From JBFKQC01 sp041627895 (lineage in GTDB: Bacteria; Pseudomonadota; Alphaproteobacteria; Rhodobacterales; Rhodobacteraceae), in contig JBFKQC010000045.1 of NCBI GenBank assembly GCA_041627895.1, positions 1 through 33,023 on the forward strand: a stretch of 33,023 nucleotides of DNA. The letters are read 5' to 3'. Below, piece after piece: positions 23,687 to 31,295 of this stretch. The notes beneath the pieces were generated by a model. That model had not been told where the DNA came from, searched no databases, and saw nothing but the letters and a program-made list of their open reading frames with translations. Made by a program: the position numbers and the translations under genes. The first letter of the stretch is position 1, and each line of letters starts with the position of its first letter.

Positions 23687-24145
23687 CTACAACAGCAGCG
23701 AGCCCGCGCCTTCGAGCCTGAGCAGCGCCACCTTGGCCTCGATGCCCCCGGCGCCCGAGAACCCGCCCAGCCCGTTCGCCCCCAGCACTCGGTGGCACGG
23801 GATCAGGATCGGGATCGGGTTGGCGCCGCAGGCCTGCCCGATGGCCTGCGCCGGAACGCCCAGTTCGCGCGCCAGGTCGCCGTAGGTCCGGGTCACGCCG
23901 AACGGGATCGCGCAAAGCGCGGCGTAGAACCGGCGCTGGAAATCGCCGCCCCCGGGCGCCAGCGGCAGGTCGAAGTCCCGGCGCGCCCCGGCGAAATACT
24001 CGCAGAGCTGGTCGCGCGCGGCGACCAGCGCGGCGCCCGGGTCGGCGCTGTCGGCGTTGGCCTGCCAGTCCAGCCGCCGGATGCCGCCCGCGTCGGCCCA
24101 GACCGTCAGCGGGCCGACCGGGCTATCGAGGCTCAGGTGCCGCAT
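23687..24145 (-). CDS. ogt: Methylated-DNA-protein-cysteine methyltransferase
   Basis: Suicide DNA-repair protein that takes the alkyl group from O6-methylguanine onto a Cys. The 152-residue protein has the active site IPCHRV with Cys117 and the helix-turn-helix region FGVTRTYGDLARELGVPAQAIGQACGANP that precedes it, as in Ogt-type proteins. It lacks an Ada regulatory domain. The frame is open to 24535, but the upstream part is an ileS shadow; the ATG at 24145 (MRHLSLDSPVGPLTV) fits the family. It lies 32 bases after ileS and may be co-transcribed with it. Confidence 0.92.
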   Translation of the reverse strand: MRHLSLDSPVGPLTVWADAGGIRRLDWQANADSADPGAALVAARDQLCEYFAGARRDFDLPLAPGGGDFQRRFYAALCAIPFGVTRTYGDLARELGVPAQAIGQACGANPIPILIPCHRVLGANGLGGFSGAGGIEAKVALLRLEGAGSLLL

Positions 24146-24177
24146 CGCCCGATCCCCCCCCCGGCCCTGCCCCGGCA

Positions 24178-27102
24178 TCAGCCCAGCGCCGCGTCGCAGC
24201 GCCCGCAGACGCCCGGATGGGCGTGACTGCCGACATCCGGCAGGATCTTCCAGCAGCGCTGGCACTTCTCGCCCTCGGCGGTCTCGAACACCACGCCCAC
24301 GCCCTCGACCTCGGGCAGCCGGAACGCCTCGGCCGGAACCGGATCGCCGGTCAGTTGCACCGCCGAGGTGATGCAGATGTCGTCGAACTCGACGGACCGC
24401 ACCGCCGCCAGCGTCTCGCGGTCGCCCACATGCACCACGGGCGCGGCCTCCAGCGAGGCGCCGATCACCTTGTCCCGGCGCTGCACCTCTAGCGCCCCTG
24501 TCACCACGGAACGCACCTTGCGGATCTTCGCCCATTTCGCCGCCAGCGGCTCGTCAAGCCAGTCCGCCGGCGTCGTCGGCATGTCGACGAGATGCACCGA
24601 GGACGCCTCGCCGGGGAAGCGTTCCAGCCAGACCTCCTCCATGGTGAAGACCAGGATCGGCGCCAGCCACGTGGTCAGCCGGTAGAACAGGATATCCAGC
24701 ACGGTCAGCGCCGCGTTGCGCCGCGGTGCGCCGCCGTCGCAATACAGCGCGTCCTTGCGGATGTCGAAGTAGAACGACGACAGATCCACCGTGGCGAATT
24801 CGAACACCGCGCGGAACACGTTCTGGAAATCGTAGGCCGCATAGCCCGTGCGCACCTTGTGGTCCAGCTCCGCCAGCCGGTGCAGCACCCAGCGCTCCAG
24901 TTCCGGCATCTCCGCCGGCTCCACCCGGTTTTCCGGCGCGAATCCGTGCAGGTTGCCCAGCAGGAACCGCATCGTGTTCCTCAGCCGGCGATAGCTGTCG
25001 GCCACGCCCTTCAGGATTTCCGGCCCGATCCGCTGGTCGGCGGTGTAATCCGTCTGCGCCACCCAGAGCCGCAGGATATCCGCGCCGTACTGCTTCACCA
25101 CCGCGTCGGGCAGGATCACGTTGCCCAGGGACTTGGACATCTTGTTGCCCTTCTCGTCCAGCGTGAAGCCGTGCGTCAGCACCCCGCGATAGGGCGCGCG
25201 GCCCTTCGTGCCGCAGGCCTGCAGCATCGAGGAATGGAACCAGCCGCGATGCTGGTCGGTGCCTTCCAGGTACAGATCGGCGATGCCGTCCGGCGTGCCG
25301 TCGGCGCGGTCGCGCAGCACGAAGGCATGGGTCGAGCCGGAATCGAACCAGACATCGAGGATGTCGAAGACCTGGTCGTAGTCCTCCGGGTTGGCATCGT
25401 TGCCGAGGAACCGCTCCTTGGCACCGGGCCGGTACCAGGCATCCGCGCCCTCGGCCTCGAAGGCCTCGAGGATGCGCTGGTTCACGACCTCGTTCTTCAG
25501 CAGGAAATCCGCATCGTCCGGCTTCGCGCCCTTCTTCACGTAGCAGGTCAGCGGCACGCCCCAGGCACGCTGGCGGGAAAGCACCCAGTCGGGCCGCGCC
25601 TCGATCATCGAATGCAGCCGGTTGCGCCCGGTCTTCGGGGTCCATTTCACCAGCTTGTCGATCGAGGTCAGCGCGCGCTCGCGGATCGTCGCACCGTACT
25701 CGTCCTGCCCGTCGCCCACCTCGCGGTCGATGGCGGCAAACCATTGCGGCGTGTTGCGGAAGATCAGCGGCGCCTTCGAGCGCCAGCTATGCGGGTAGGA
25801 ATGCTTCAGCCGCCCGCGGGCCAAGAGCGCGCCGACCTCGACGAGCTTGTCGATCACGCGGGCGTTGGCGTCGCCTTCCTTGCCCTTCTCATCGAAGATC
25901 ACCGCGCCGCCGAAGAACGGCAGGTCGGGCCGGAAGGACGAGTCCTCCAGCACGTTGTAGGTCATCAGCAGGCCGTGTTTCTGGCCGATCTCGAAGTCGT
26001 CCGCCCCGTGGCTGGGCGCGGTGTGCACGAAACCGGTGCCGGCATCGTCGGTGACATGCTCGCCCGGCAGAAGCGGGACAGGGAAGTCCCATTCGCCCTG
26101 CCCGCCCTCGGCGCCGTGCAGGGGGTGCACACAGCCGATCGTCGAAAGCTCGTCGGCTGAAACATCGCGCAAGCGCCGCACGCCCTCCGTGCCCACACGC
26201 GCCTGAGTGAATATCTCTCCCGCCAGCGAATCCGCGACCAGATACAACTCGCCGACCTTGGCCCAGCACTCATCCGGTGTCTTGGTCACCTCGTAGAGCC
26301 CATAGGAAATGTCCGGGCCAAAGCAGATCGCCCGGTTCTGAGGGATCGTCCATGGGGTCGTTGTCCAGATGACCACGACTGCCTTGCCGATCAGCGTCGA
26401 ACGGTCGTCACCGCTGGTTTCGGGGCCGGAACTGACCGGGAACTTCACCCACACCGTATGGCTTCGGTGGTCGTGATACTCGACCTCCGCCTCGGCCAGC
26501 GCGGTCTTTTCCACCGGCGACCACATCACCGGCTTCGAGCCCTGATACAAAGTCCCGTTCATCAGGAATTTCTGGAATTCCTCGGCGATCACCCGCTCGG
26601 CATGGAAATCCATCGTCAGATACGGGTCGTCCCACTTGCCCGTCACGCCGAGGCGCTTGAACTCGCCCCGCTGGATGTCGATCCAGCCCTCGGCGAAGGC
26701 GCGGCATTCGCGGCGGAACTCGACCACGTCGACCGCGTCCTTGTCGCGGCCCTTGGCGCGGTACTCTTCCTCGATCTTCCACTCGATCGGCAGCCCGTGA
26801 CAGTCCCAGCCCGGCACATAGCGGCTGTCGCGGCCCATCATCTGCTGGCTGCGCACCACCATGTCCTTCAGGATCTTGTTCAGCGCATGGCCGATATGCA
26901 GGTGCCCGTTGGCGTAAGGCGGCCCGTCATGCAGGATGAACGGCGCGCGCCCGTCGGCACGCTCGCGCAGCCGGTCGTAGACGCCGATCCTCTCCCATTT
27001 CTCCAGCCAGCCGGGCTCGCGGTTCGGCAGGCCTGCGCGCATCGGGAAATCGGTTTTCGGCAGGTTCAGCGTGTCTTTGTAGTCGGGCGTGTCGGCACAC
27101 AT
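24178..27102 (-). CDS. ileS: Isoleucyl-tRNA synthetase IleS
   Basis: Class I aminoacyl-tRNA synthetase that charges tRNA-Ile and edits valine. The 974-residue protein has the HIGH motif as HLHIGH (67-72), the CP1 editing domain, GWFHSSMLQACG, and KMSKS (GNKMSKSLGN, near residue 650). The anticodon-binding domain follows, and a C-terminal zinc finger (CQRCWKILPDVG ... CGRCDAAL), the zinc-containing type sensitive to pseudomonic acid. The start MCADTPDYKDTLNLPKTDFPM follows GAGGACACATCCC. Upstream is a promoter and an Ile-rich leader ORF that probably controls expression by attenuation (separate entries). Confidence 0.97.
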   Translation of the reverse strand: MCADTPDYKDTLNLPKTDFPMRAGLPNREPGWLEKWERIGVYDRLRERADGRAPFILHDGPPYANGHLHIGHALNKILKDMVVRSQQMMGRDSRYVPGWDCHGLPIEWKIEEEYRAKGRDKDAVDVVEFRRECRAFAEGWIDIQRGEFKRLGVTGKWDDPYLTMDFHAERVIAEEFQKFLMNGTLYQGSKPVMWSPVEKTALAEAEVEYHDHRSHTVWVKFPVSSGPETSGDDRSTLIGKAVVVIWTTTPWTIPQNRAICFGPDISYGLYEVTKTPDECWAKVGELYLVADSLAGEIFTQARVGTEGVRRLRDVSADELSTIGCVHPLHGAEGGQGEWDFPVPLLPGEHVTDDAGTGFVHTAPSHGADDFEIGQKHGLLMTYNVLEDSSFRPDLPFFGGAVIFDEKGKEGDANARVIDKLVEVGALLARGRLKHSYPHSWRSKAPLIFRNTPQWFAAIDREVGDGQDEYGATIRERALTSIDKLVKWTPKTGRNRLHSMIEARPDWVLSRQRAWGVPLTCYVKKGAKPDDADFLLKNEVVNQRILEAFEAEGADAWYRPGAKERFLGNDANPEDYDQVFDILDVWFDSGSTHAFVLRDRADGTPDGIADLYLEGTDQHRGWFHSSMLQACGTKGRAPYRGVLTHGFTLDEKGNKMSKSLGNVILPDAVVKQYGADILRLWVAQTDYTADQRIGPEILKGVADSYRRLRNTMRFLLGNLHGFAPENRVEPAEMPELERWVLHRLAELDHKVRTGYAAYDFQNVFRAVFEFATVDLSSFYFDIRKDALYCDGGAPRRNAALTVLDILFYRLTTWLAPILVFTMEEVWLERFPGEASSVHLVDMPTTPADWLDEPLAAKWAKIRKVRSVVTGALEVQRRDKVIGASLEAAPVVHVGDRETLAAVRSVEFDDICITSAVQLTGDPVPAEAFRLPEVEGVGVVFETAEGEKCQRCWKILPDVGSHAHPGVCGRCDAALG

Positions 27103-27183
27103 GGGATGTGTCCTCGAAATGCTTGTCGGATGTGGGAAGGGTCGGCGCGGCGTTCCATGCGCCTTGTCCCGGCGGCTCGTGGG
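27103..27183 (-). promoter_or_regulatory. Possible ileS attenuator region
   Basis: On the minus-strand RNA, CCCGGCGCUC at the end of the leader ORF (27196-27187) can pair with GAGCCGCCGGG (27178-27168), with one bulged C and an 8-base loop that includes the leader stop. The second segment can alternatively pair CGCC with GGCG a few bases on, and GGCGC can pair with GCGCC further downstream, giving mutually exclusive structures. There is no U-tract, so a Rho-dependent or translation-linked mechanism is more likely than a simple intrinsic terminator. Confidence 0.5.
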
Positions 27184-27231
27184 TCAGAGCGCCGGGCCGG
27201 TAATTCGAATGATGATGCGATACCGGGCCAT
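27184..27231 (-). CDS. Candidate ileS leader peptide MARYRIIIRITGPAL
   Basis: A 15-codon ORF 81 bases upstream of ileS on the same strand. Codons 6-10 are ATC ATC ATT CGA ATT, giving four Ile in five residues. A GGGCGAG sequence lies immediately before the ATG, and the predicted transcription start is only a few bases upstream, so the transcript would be nearly leaderless. Leader peptides rich in the regulated amino acid are the standard device of transcription attenuation in biosynthetic and aminoacyl-tRNA synthetase operons. Ribosome stalling at the Ile codons would change pairing of the hairpin that overlaps the leader end. I know no described leader of this sequence. Confidence 0.7.
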   Translation of the reverse strand: MARYRIIIRITGPAL

Positions 27232-27241
27232 CTCGCCCAGT

Positions 27242-27270
27242 TCTATAGGCGCGCGCGGAAGACGGGGCAA
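27242..27270 (-). promoter_or_regulatory. Promoter of the ileS leader transcript
   Basis: On the minus strand: -35 TTGCCC (27270-27265), a 17-base spacer, and -10 TATAGA (27247-27242). It would place the transcription start near 27235, about four bases before the leader ATG at 27231. Confidence 0.6.
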
Positions 27271-27322
27271 GACGCGGAATCGCCCGCCCCGCACCCGGCC
27301 CCTGCCGGACCCGGCGCTGCCG

Positions 27323-27691
27323 TCAGTTCGCCTTGCCCTTGCTCAGCCGGTCCATGAAGGTATGGCTCAGCTCCACCAGCTTGCCGGTCTCGGCGGTGTA
27401 TTGCTCGATCGCCTTCTGAATGAACCGCGACTGGATTTCCTGCAGCTTGGCGGCGTCGCGGCAATGCAGGATCTCGTGCTGGGTCTTGACGTCCTCGCGG
27501 ATGCGCTCGGCCATGAACTGGCTCAACTCGCCGCCCAGATCGCCCATGTTCTCCAGCCAGGCGGTGCCCAGCCATTGCAGCGGGCCGAGGCCGGCCTTCT
27601 GGAACTCGACGAACGTGGCCATCATCGCGGACGCCGGGTCGCTCTTGTCCGCTCCGGTCGCGGCCCGGGTGTCAGGTTTCTTGTCCGGCAT
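27323..27691 (-). CDS. Phasin-family protein
   Basis: A 122-residue, helix-rich soluble protein resembling the phasin family that coats polyhydroxyalkanoate granules. Visible segments are ATFVEFQKAGLGPLQWLGTAWLENMGDLGGELSQFMAERIREDVKTQHEIL, HCRDAAKLQEIQSRFIQKAIEQYTAETGKLVEL and a basic end (DRLSKGKAN). The ATG at 27691 (MPDKKPDTR) has GGAGAG upstream; an earlier start at 27754 would add 21 residues without family likeness. One copy of GTTTCGCCCC lies at 27741-27750, about 50 bases upstream of the start. No other polyhydroxyalkanoate gene is nearby. Confidence 0.75.
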   Translation of the reverse strand: MPDKKPDTRAATGADKSDPASAMMATFVEFQKAGLGPLQWLGTAWLENMGDLGGELSQFMAERIREDVKTQHEILHCRDAAKLQEIQSRFIQKAIEQYTAETGKLVELSHTFMDRLSKGKAN

Positions 27692-27818
27692 GTCGGTCTC
27701 TCCCCATCGTTGGCGCGTCTGGCAGCGATAGGCTCTGCCGGTTTCGCCCCGCACGCAATGACCCGGATCAAGTGGCGGCGGATTCCCGCGCGGGCCCGGG
27801 CCGGCCGCGCGACCCGGG

Positions 27819-29687
27819 CTACTGCCAGCACCCGGCCTTCTTCAGTCCCTCGACCATCGCCTCCAGATGCGCAGGCTCGGCGAAGGGATAGGTCTCGCGC
27901 ACGTAGGCCTCCGAGAAATCCGGCTGAACCTCGGCCAGGCGCCGCCGCGCCTTCTCGGCCAGCGCCGCCTCGCCGGCAATCGCCAGCGCCGCCACGCAGC
28001 GCTGCAGCCCGCGCGAATAGCCCGGCGCCACCGCGATCAGCCGCTCCGCCGCCTCGGTCGCCTCGCGATGGCGGCCCAGAAACATGTTGCAGGTCACGAT
28101 ATCGCCCAGCACCGCGGCGGTGTTGGGATGGTTCGGGTTCAGCCGGAACACCGCGTGGAGATGCTCGAGCGATTTCTCGAACCGGCCGAGGTTCTCCAGC
28201 ACACAGCCCAGCCCGTGCCGCGCCTGCGCCGCGGACGGGTTCAGCCGCACCGCCTCGGCCCCGTTCAGCTCGGCCTGCGCGAAATCGCGCCGCCCGAACA
28301 GCAGCGCGATGGCGCGATAGGCCCGCGCCTCCCAGTCGGCCGGGTCCAGCGCGATCGCCCGCTTCGACGCCGCAAGCGACGCCTCGATCGCCGCCTCGCG
28401 GCTCTCGGCCCAGCCCATGATCGTCTCGCGCCAGTGGCAATGGGCGAGGCACGACCAGGCACGCGCGAAATCGGGCTGCAGCGCCAGCGCCTCGCGCGAC
28501 AGCCGCATCTGCTCGTCGTTCGCCTCACGCGTGCCATAGCCCTCGCCGCCCCGGCGTTCGCATTCCTTGGCCTGCACCAGAAGCTGCCAGACCGACAGGT
28601 CGTTCGGTCGCGCCCGGGCGATGCGCTCGGCCTCGGCATGGGCCAGTTCCGGTTCCAGCTGCGCGACGATGCTGCGGCTCGCCACTTCCTGGAACGCGAA
28701 GATATCCTCCAGCGTGCCGTCGACATTGCGCGACCAGACCGTCTCGCCGCTGGCAGCGGACAGAAGGCAGGCGGTGACCCGCACCCGCGGGCCGGCCCGG
28801 CGCACCGTGCCGGTGACCGCATAGGCGGCGCCGACCTCGCGCGCCAGCGCCGGCAGCCCGCCCTGCCCGGCATGCCAACCCACCGCCTCGGGGCCGATCA
28901 CCGGGAACCAGCGCCAATAGGCCAGCGTCAGCCGCAACTCGTCCGCCAGCCCCAGCGCCAGCAGCCGGTCGTCCTCGGACGCGCTCAAGGCCTCGAACCC
29001 CGCAAGCAGCACCGAGGGCCGCTTGAAGATCGACGCCGCCGGCGCCGGCGCCGCGGGTGCGGCCTGCGCCGCCGTTGCCGCCGCCAGCCGGCCGCGCAAT
29101 TCGCTCAGCGCCGCGCCGGGCTCGGCCGCCAGATCCGCCGACAGCCGCTCGGCATGGGCGGCGTAAAGCGCCAGCGCCTCGGGCACCCTGCCCCCGGCCG
29201 CCGCCGCCTGCATCCGCGCCGCTACCGCCGCCTCGTTCAGCGGATCGAACGCCTCCAGCCGCCGCCGTTCGGCCGCGCGCCACGCCTCGTAGGGCTCCGA
29301 TCCCAGCTCGACCCCGTCCAGCAACGGCCCGCGCCACAGGGCCAGCGCGCCCGCCGCATCGGCCTGCGCACCGAGAAACGCCCAGAGATCGGTCTCCAGC
29401 CCGCGCCCCGGCCGCAGCGCTACCGCCTCGGCGCTCGAGCCCAGTGCATCGCAGCCGTCCAGCGCGCGGCGCAGCGCCGACAATTCCTGGCGCAGCGACG
29501 CGCGCGCCTGCGGCTCGGCCCGGTCCGGCCAGAACAGCGCCGCCAGCCGCTCGCGGCTGATCTCGCCGCCCGGCGCCAGCGCCAGCGCCGCCAGCATCGC
29601 GCGCCCGCGCCGTGCCGGCAGCGCCACCGCAGTGCCGTCGCGCTCGGCCCGGAACGGCCCCAGAAAGCTCAGGCGAATATGACCCAA
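27819..29687 (-). CDS. SARP-like regulator: winged helix, BTAD, TolB-N and TPR domains
   Basis: A 622-residue protein. Residues about 1-80 (IRLSFLGPFRAERDGTAVALPARRGRAMLAALAL and on to LRQELSALRRAL) resemble an OmpR-type winged helix as in SARP regulators. About 80-210 is a bacterial transcriptional activator (BTAD) helical domain (PYEAWRAAERRRLEA ... EALALYAAHAERL). About 220-350 (FKRPSVLLAGFEALSASEDDRLLALGLADEL ... YAVTGTVRRAGPRVRVTACL) resembles the TolB N-terminal-like domain of adenylate-cyclase/TPR proteins. From about 365 on it is TPR-like repeats. I chose the TTG at 29687, which has a strong AGGAGGGG and gives the start LGHIRLSFLG. It is probably a cytosolic transcriptional activator; its targets and signal are unknown. 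A weak TTGACC-17-ATCCTG promoter is visible just upstream. Confidence 0.8.
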   Translation of the reverse strand: MGHIRLSFLGPFRAERDGTAVALPARRGRAMLAALALAPGGEISRERLAALFWPDRAEPQARASLRQELSALRRALDGCDALGSSAEAVALRPGRGLETDLWAFLGAQADAAGALALWRGPLLDGVELGSEPYEAWRAAERRRLEAFDPLNEAAVAARMQAAAAGGRVPEALALYAAHAERLSADLAAEPGAALSELRGRLAAATAAQAAPAAPAPAASIFKRPSVLLAGFEALSASEDDRLLALGLADELRLTLAYWRWFPVIGPEAVGWHAGQGGLPALAREVGAAYAVTGTVRRAGPRVRVTACLLSAASGETVWSRNVDGTLEDIFAFQEVASRSIVAQLEPELAHAEAERIARARPNDLSVWQLLVQAKECERRGGEGYGTREANDEQMRLSREALALQPDFARAWSCLAHCHWRETIMGWAESREAAIEASLAASKRAIALDPADWEARAYRAIALLFGRRDFAQAELNGAEAVRLNPSAAQARHGLGCVLENLGRFEKSLEHLHAVFRLNPNHPNTAAVLGDIVTCNMFLGRHREATEAAERLIAVAPGYSRGLQRCVAALAIAGEAALAEKARRRLAEVQPDFSEAYVRETYPFAEPAHLEAMVEGLKKAGCWQ

Positions 29688-29850
29688 GACAGCCCCTCCT
29701 GACCGCAGGATGCCCAGAACGCCCGCCCGGTCAAGAGACCGCTCCGGGTCTTCTTCTCGTCGAAAATACGCATGTCCCGCCGCCGCCGCCACCGCCCGCC
29801 TGCATGGCGCGTCACCTCGCCGCCCGCTGCATGAAAGCGCGCGGCAGCGC

Positions 29851-30858
29851 TCAATCCGGTTGCGTGCGGCTGCCGAAAAGCCCCGCCAGCGCGCGGCGCA
29901 CCAGCCCGGTGACCGACGGGCGCCGGCCCGCGCCGAAGGGCAGCGGGCGGCAGACCTCCTGCGCCGCGACACCGACCCGCGCGGTCAGCGCACCGTTCAC
30001 CACGCCCTCGCCGAAGCGGCGCGACAGCTTCGACAGAACCCCGCCCCCCGCGACCGAGCCGATAAGGTCGTCGCCGACGGCCACCGCGCCGGTCGCCACC
30101 ACATGCGCCATCACCGCCCGCGCCAGCCGCCAGTTGCCGAAGACCCCGGCCCGCCCGCCATAGATTTCCGCCACCCGCCGGATCATCCGCAGGTTCGCCG
30201 CCAGCGCCACGGCGACATCGGCCAGCGCCAGCGGCACCACCGCCGTGACCGTCGCGACCTGTCGCGCCGCGGCCTCGATCTCGGCCTCGGCGCGCCGGTC
30301 GAGCGGCGCCAGCACCTCGGCCTCGACCAGATCGAACAGCGCGTCGGCGTCGAACATGTCCGCCTCGCGCTCGGCCAGCCGTGCCAGGTGCCACTCCATG
30401 TCGGGCCGCGCGCCGTAGAGCCGCCGAAGCCGCGCGCCCACCGCCCGCGCCTTGCCGAGGTCGCGCTCGGCCAGCGCCGCATCGGCGGCGCGGCGCAGAC
30501 CGTCCAGCCGGCCGAGCCGCGCCATCGCCGCCGCCTCGCGCACGGCAAGACCCAGCAGGACCAGCACGAAGCCGCCCAGCAGCGCCACCGCCAGCCAGCC
30601 CAGCACAGGGCTGCGCGCCAGAAGCCCGGTGGCGAAATCCCAGGCCGCCACCGACAGGGCCAGGCCGAGCACCGCCGCCAGCAGCCCCCAGAACCAGCGC
30701 GCCAGCCGCGACGGGCGCGCCGCCGCCAGCCGCGCGGCGGTCTGCATCGCCCTGCCCCCGGGCGCGCCGGTGGCCTCGGGCACAGGCGGCGCCTCGGCGG
30801 GCGAGACCGACGGCGCGGCGTCGAGTTCGATCAGCACCGGCCCCTTGCGTTCGCTCAT
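29851..30858 (-). CDS. ycjF: YcjF / TIGR01620-type membrane protein (DUF697)
   Basis: Inner-membrane protein of the YcjF family, found beside YcjX and linked in enterobacteria with the phage-shock/envelope stress regulon. The 335 residues contain two adjacent membrane segments (LARWFWGLLAAVLGLALSVAAWDF and VLGWLAVALLGGFVLVLLGLAV). A helical cytosolic part follows, and then a DUF697-like C-terminal region (IYGGRAGVFGNWRLARAVMAHVVATGAVAVGDDLIG). The ATG at 30858 overlaps the stop of the acetyltransferase gene (ATGA); an earlier ATG at 30876 is less likely. It is the last gene of the ycjX-GNAT-ycjF unit. Confidence 0.88.
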   Translation of the reverse strand: MSERKGPVLIELDAAPSVSPAEAPPVPEATGAPGGRAMQTAARLAAARPSRLARWFWGLLAAVLGLALSVAAWDFATGLLARSPVLGWLAVALLGGFVLVLLGLAVREAAAMARLGRLDGLRRAADAALAERDLGKARAVGARLRRLYGARPDMEWHLARLAEREADMFDADALFDLVEAEVLAPLDRRAEAEIEAAARQVATVTAVVPLALADVAVALAANLRMIRRVAEIYGGRAGVFGNWRLARAVMAHVVATGAVAVGDDLIGSVAGGGVLSKLSRRFGEGVVNGALTARVGVAAQEVCRPLPFGAGRRPSVTGLVRRALAGLFGSRTQPD

Positions 30859-31295
30859 GCCCGCGCCCTCCGCCATTCCAGCCGGACGTCCGGCAGCTTC
30901 TCGTCGTTGCCCGCGCCGTCGGACCGCTCGACCTCGACGAACCCCTCGCGGGCATAGAATGCCAGCGCCCGTCCGTTGGCCTGGAACGCCCAGAGCGTCA
31001 GGCGCGGCGCCCGGGCCTTGGCCCGGTCCAGCAGCCGCCGGCCCCAGCCCCGGCCGCGCGCGCCTGGCGCCAGGTACAGCGCATGGATCACCGCGCCGTC
31101 ACGGGCGAGGAACCCCACCGGCCCGCGCCAGCCGCGCACCGTGTCGACGTCGCAGGTGCGGATCAGCCGGCGCAGCAATCCGGCCGTCTCTTCCGCCGTG
31201 TGGATGCGCGGCATCCAGCCGGTCTCAGCGGTCCAGCCATGGAGGATCGCCGCCAGCGGGCGCGCGTCGCGCGGGCGGGCCCGGGCCAGCCTCAC
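30855..31295 (-). CDS. GNAT family N-acetyltransferase between ycjX and ycjF
   Basis: A 146-residue GCN5-related acetyltransferase. The acetyl-CoA-binding motif A is seen as ALYLAPGARGRGWGRRLLDRAKARA, followed by the motif B-like LWAFQANGRALAFYAREGFVEVERSDG; the substrate is unknown. I chose the GTG at 31295, which overlaps the ycjX stop (GTGA); the stop in turn overlaps ycjF (ATGA). It is therefore tightly coupled between two genes that are usually adjacent. The long open frame upstream is a ycjX shadow. Confidence 0.88.
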   Translation of the reverse strand: MRLARARPRDARPLAAILHGWTAETGWMPRIHTAEETAGLLRRLIRTCDVDTVRGWRGPVGFLARDGAVIHALYLAPGARGRGWGRRLLDRAKARAPRLTLWAFQANGRALAFYAREGFVEVERSDGAGNDEKLPDVRLEWRRARA

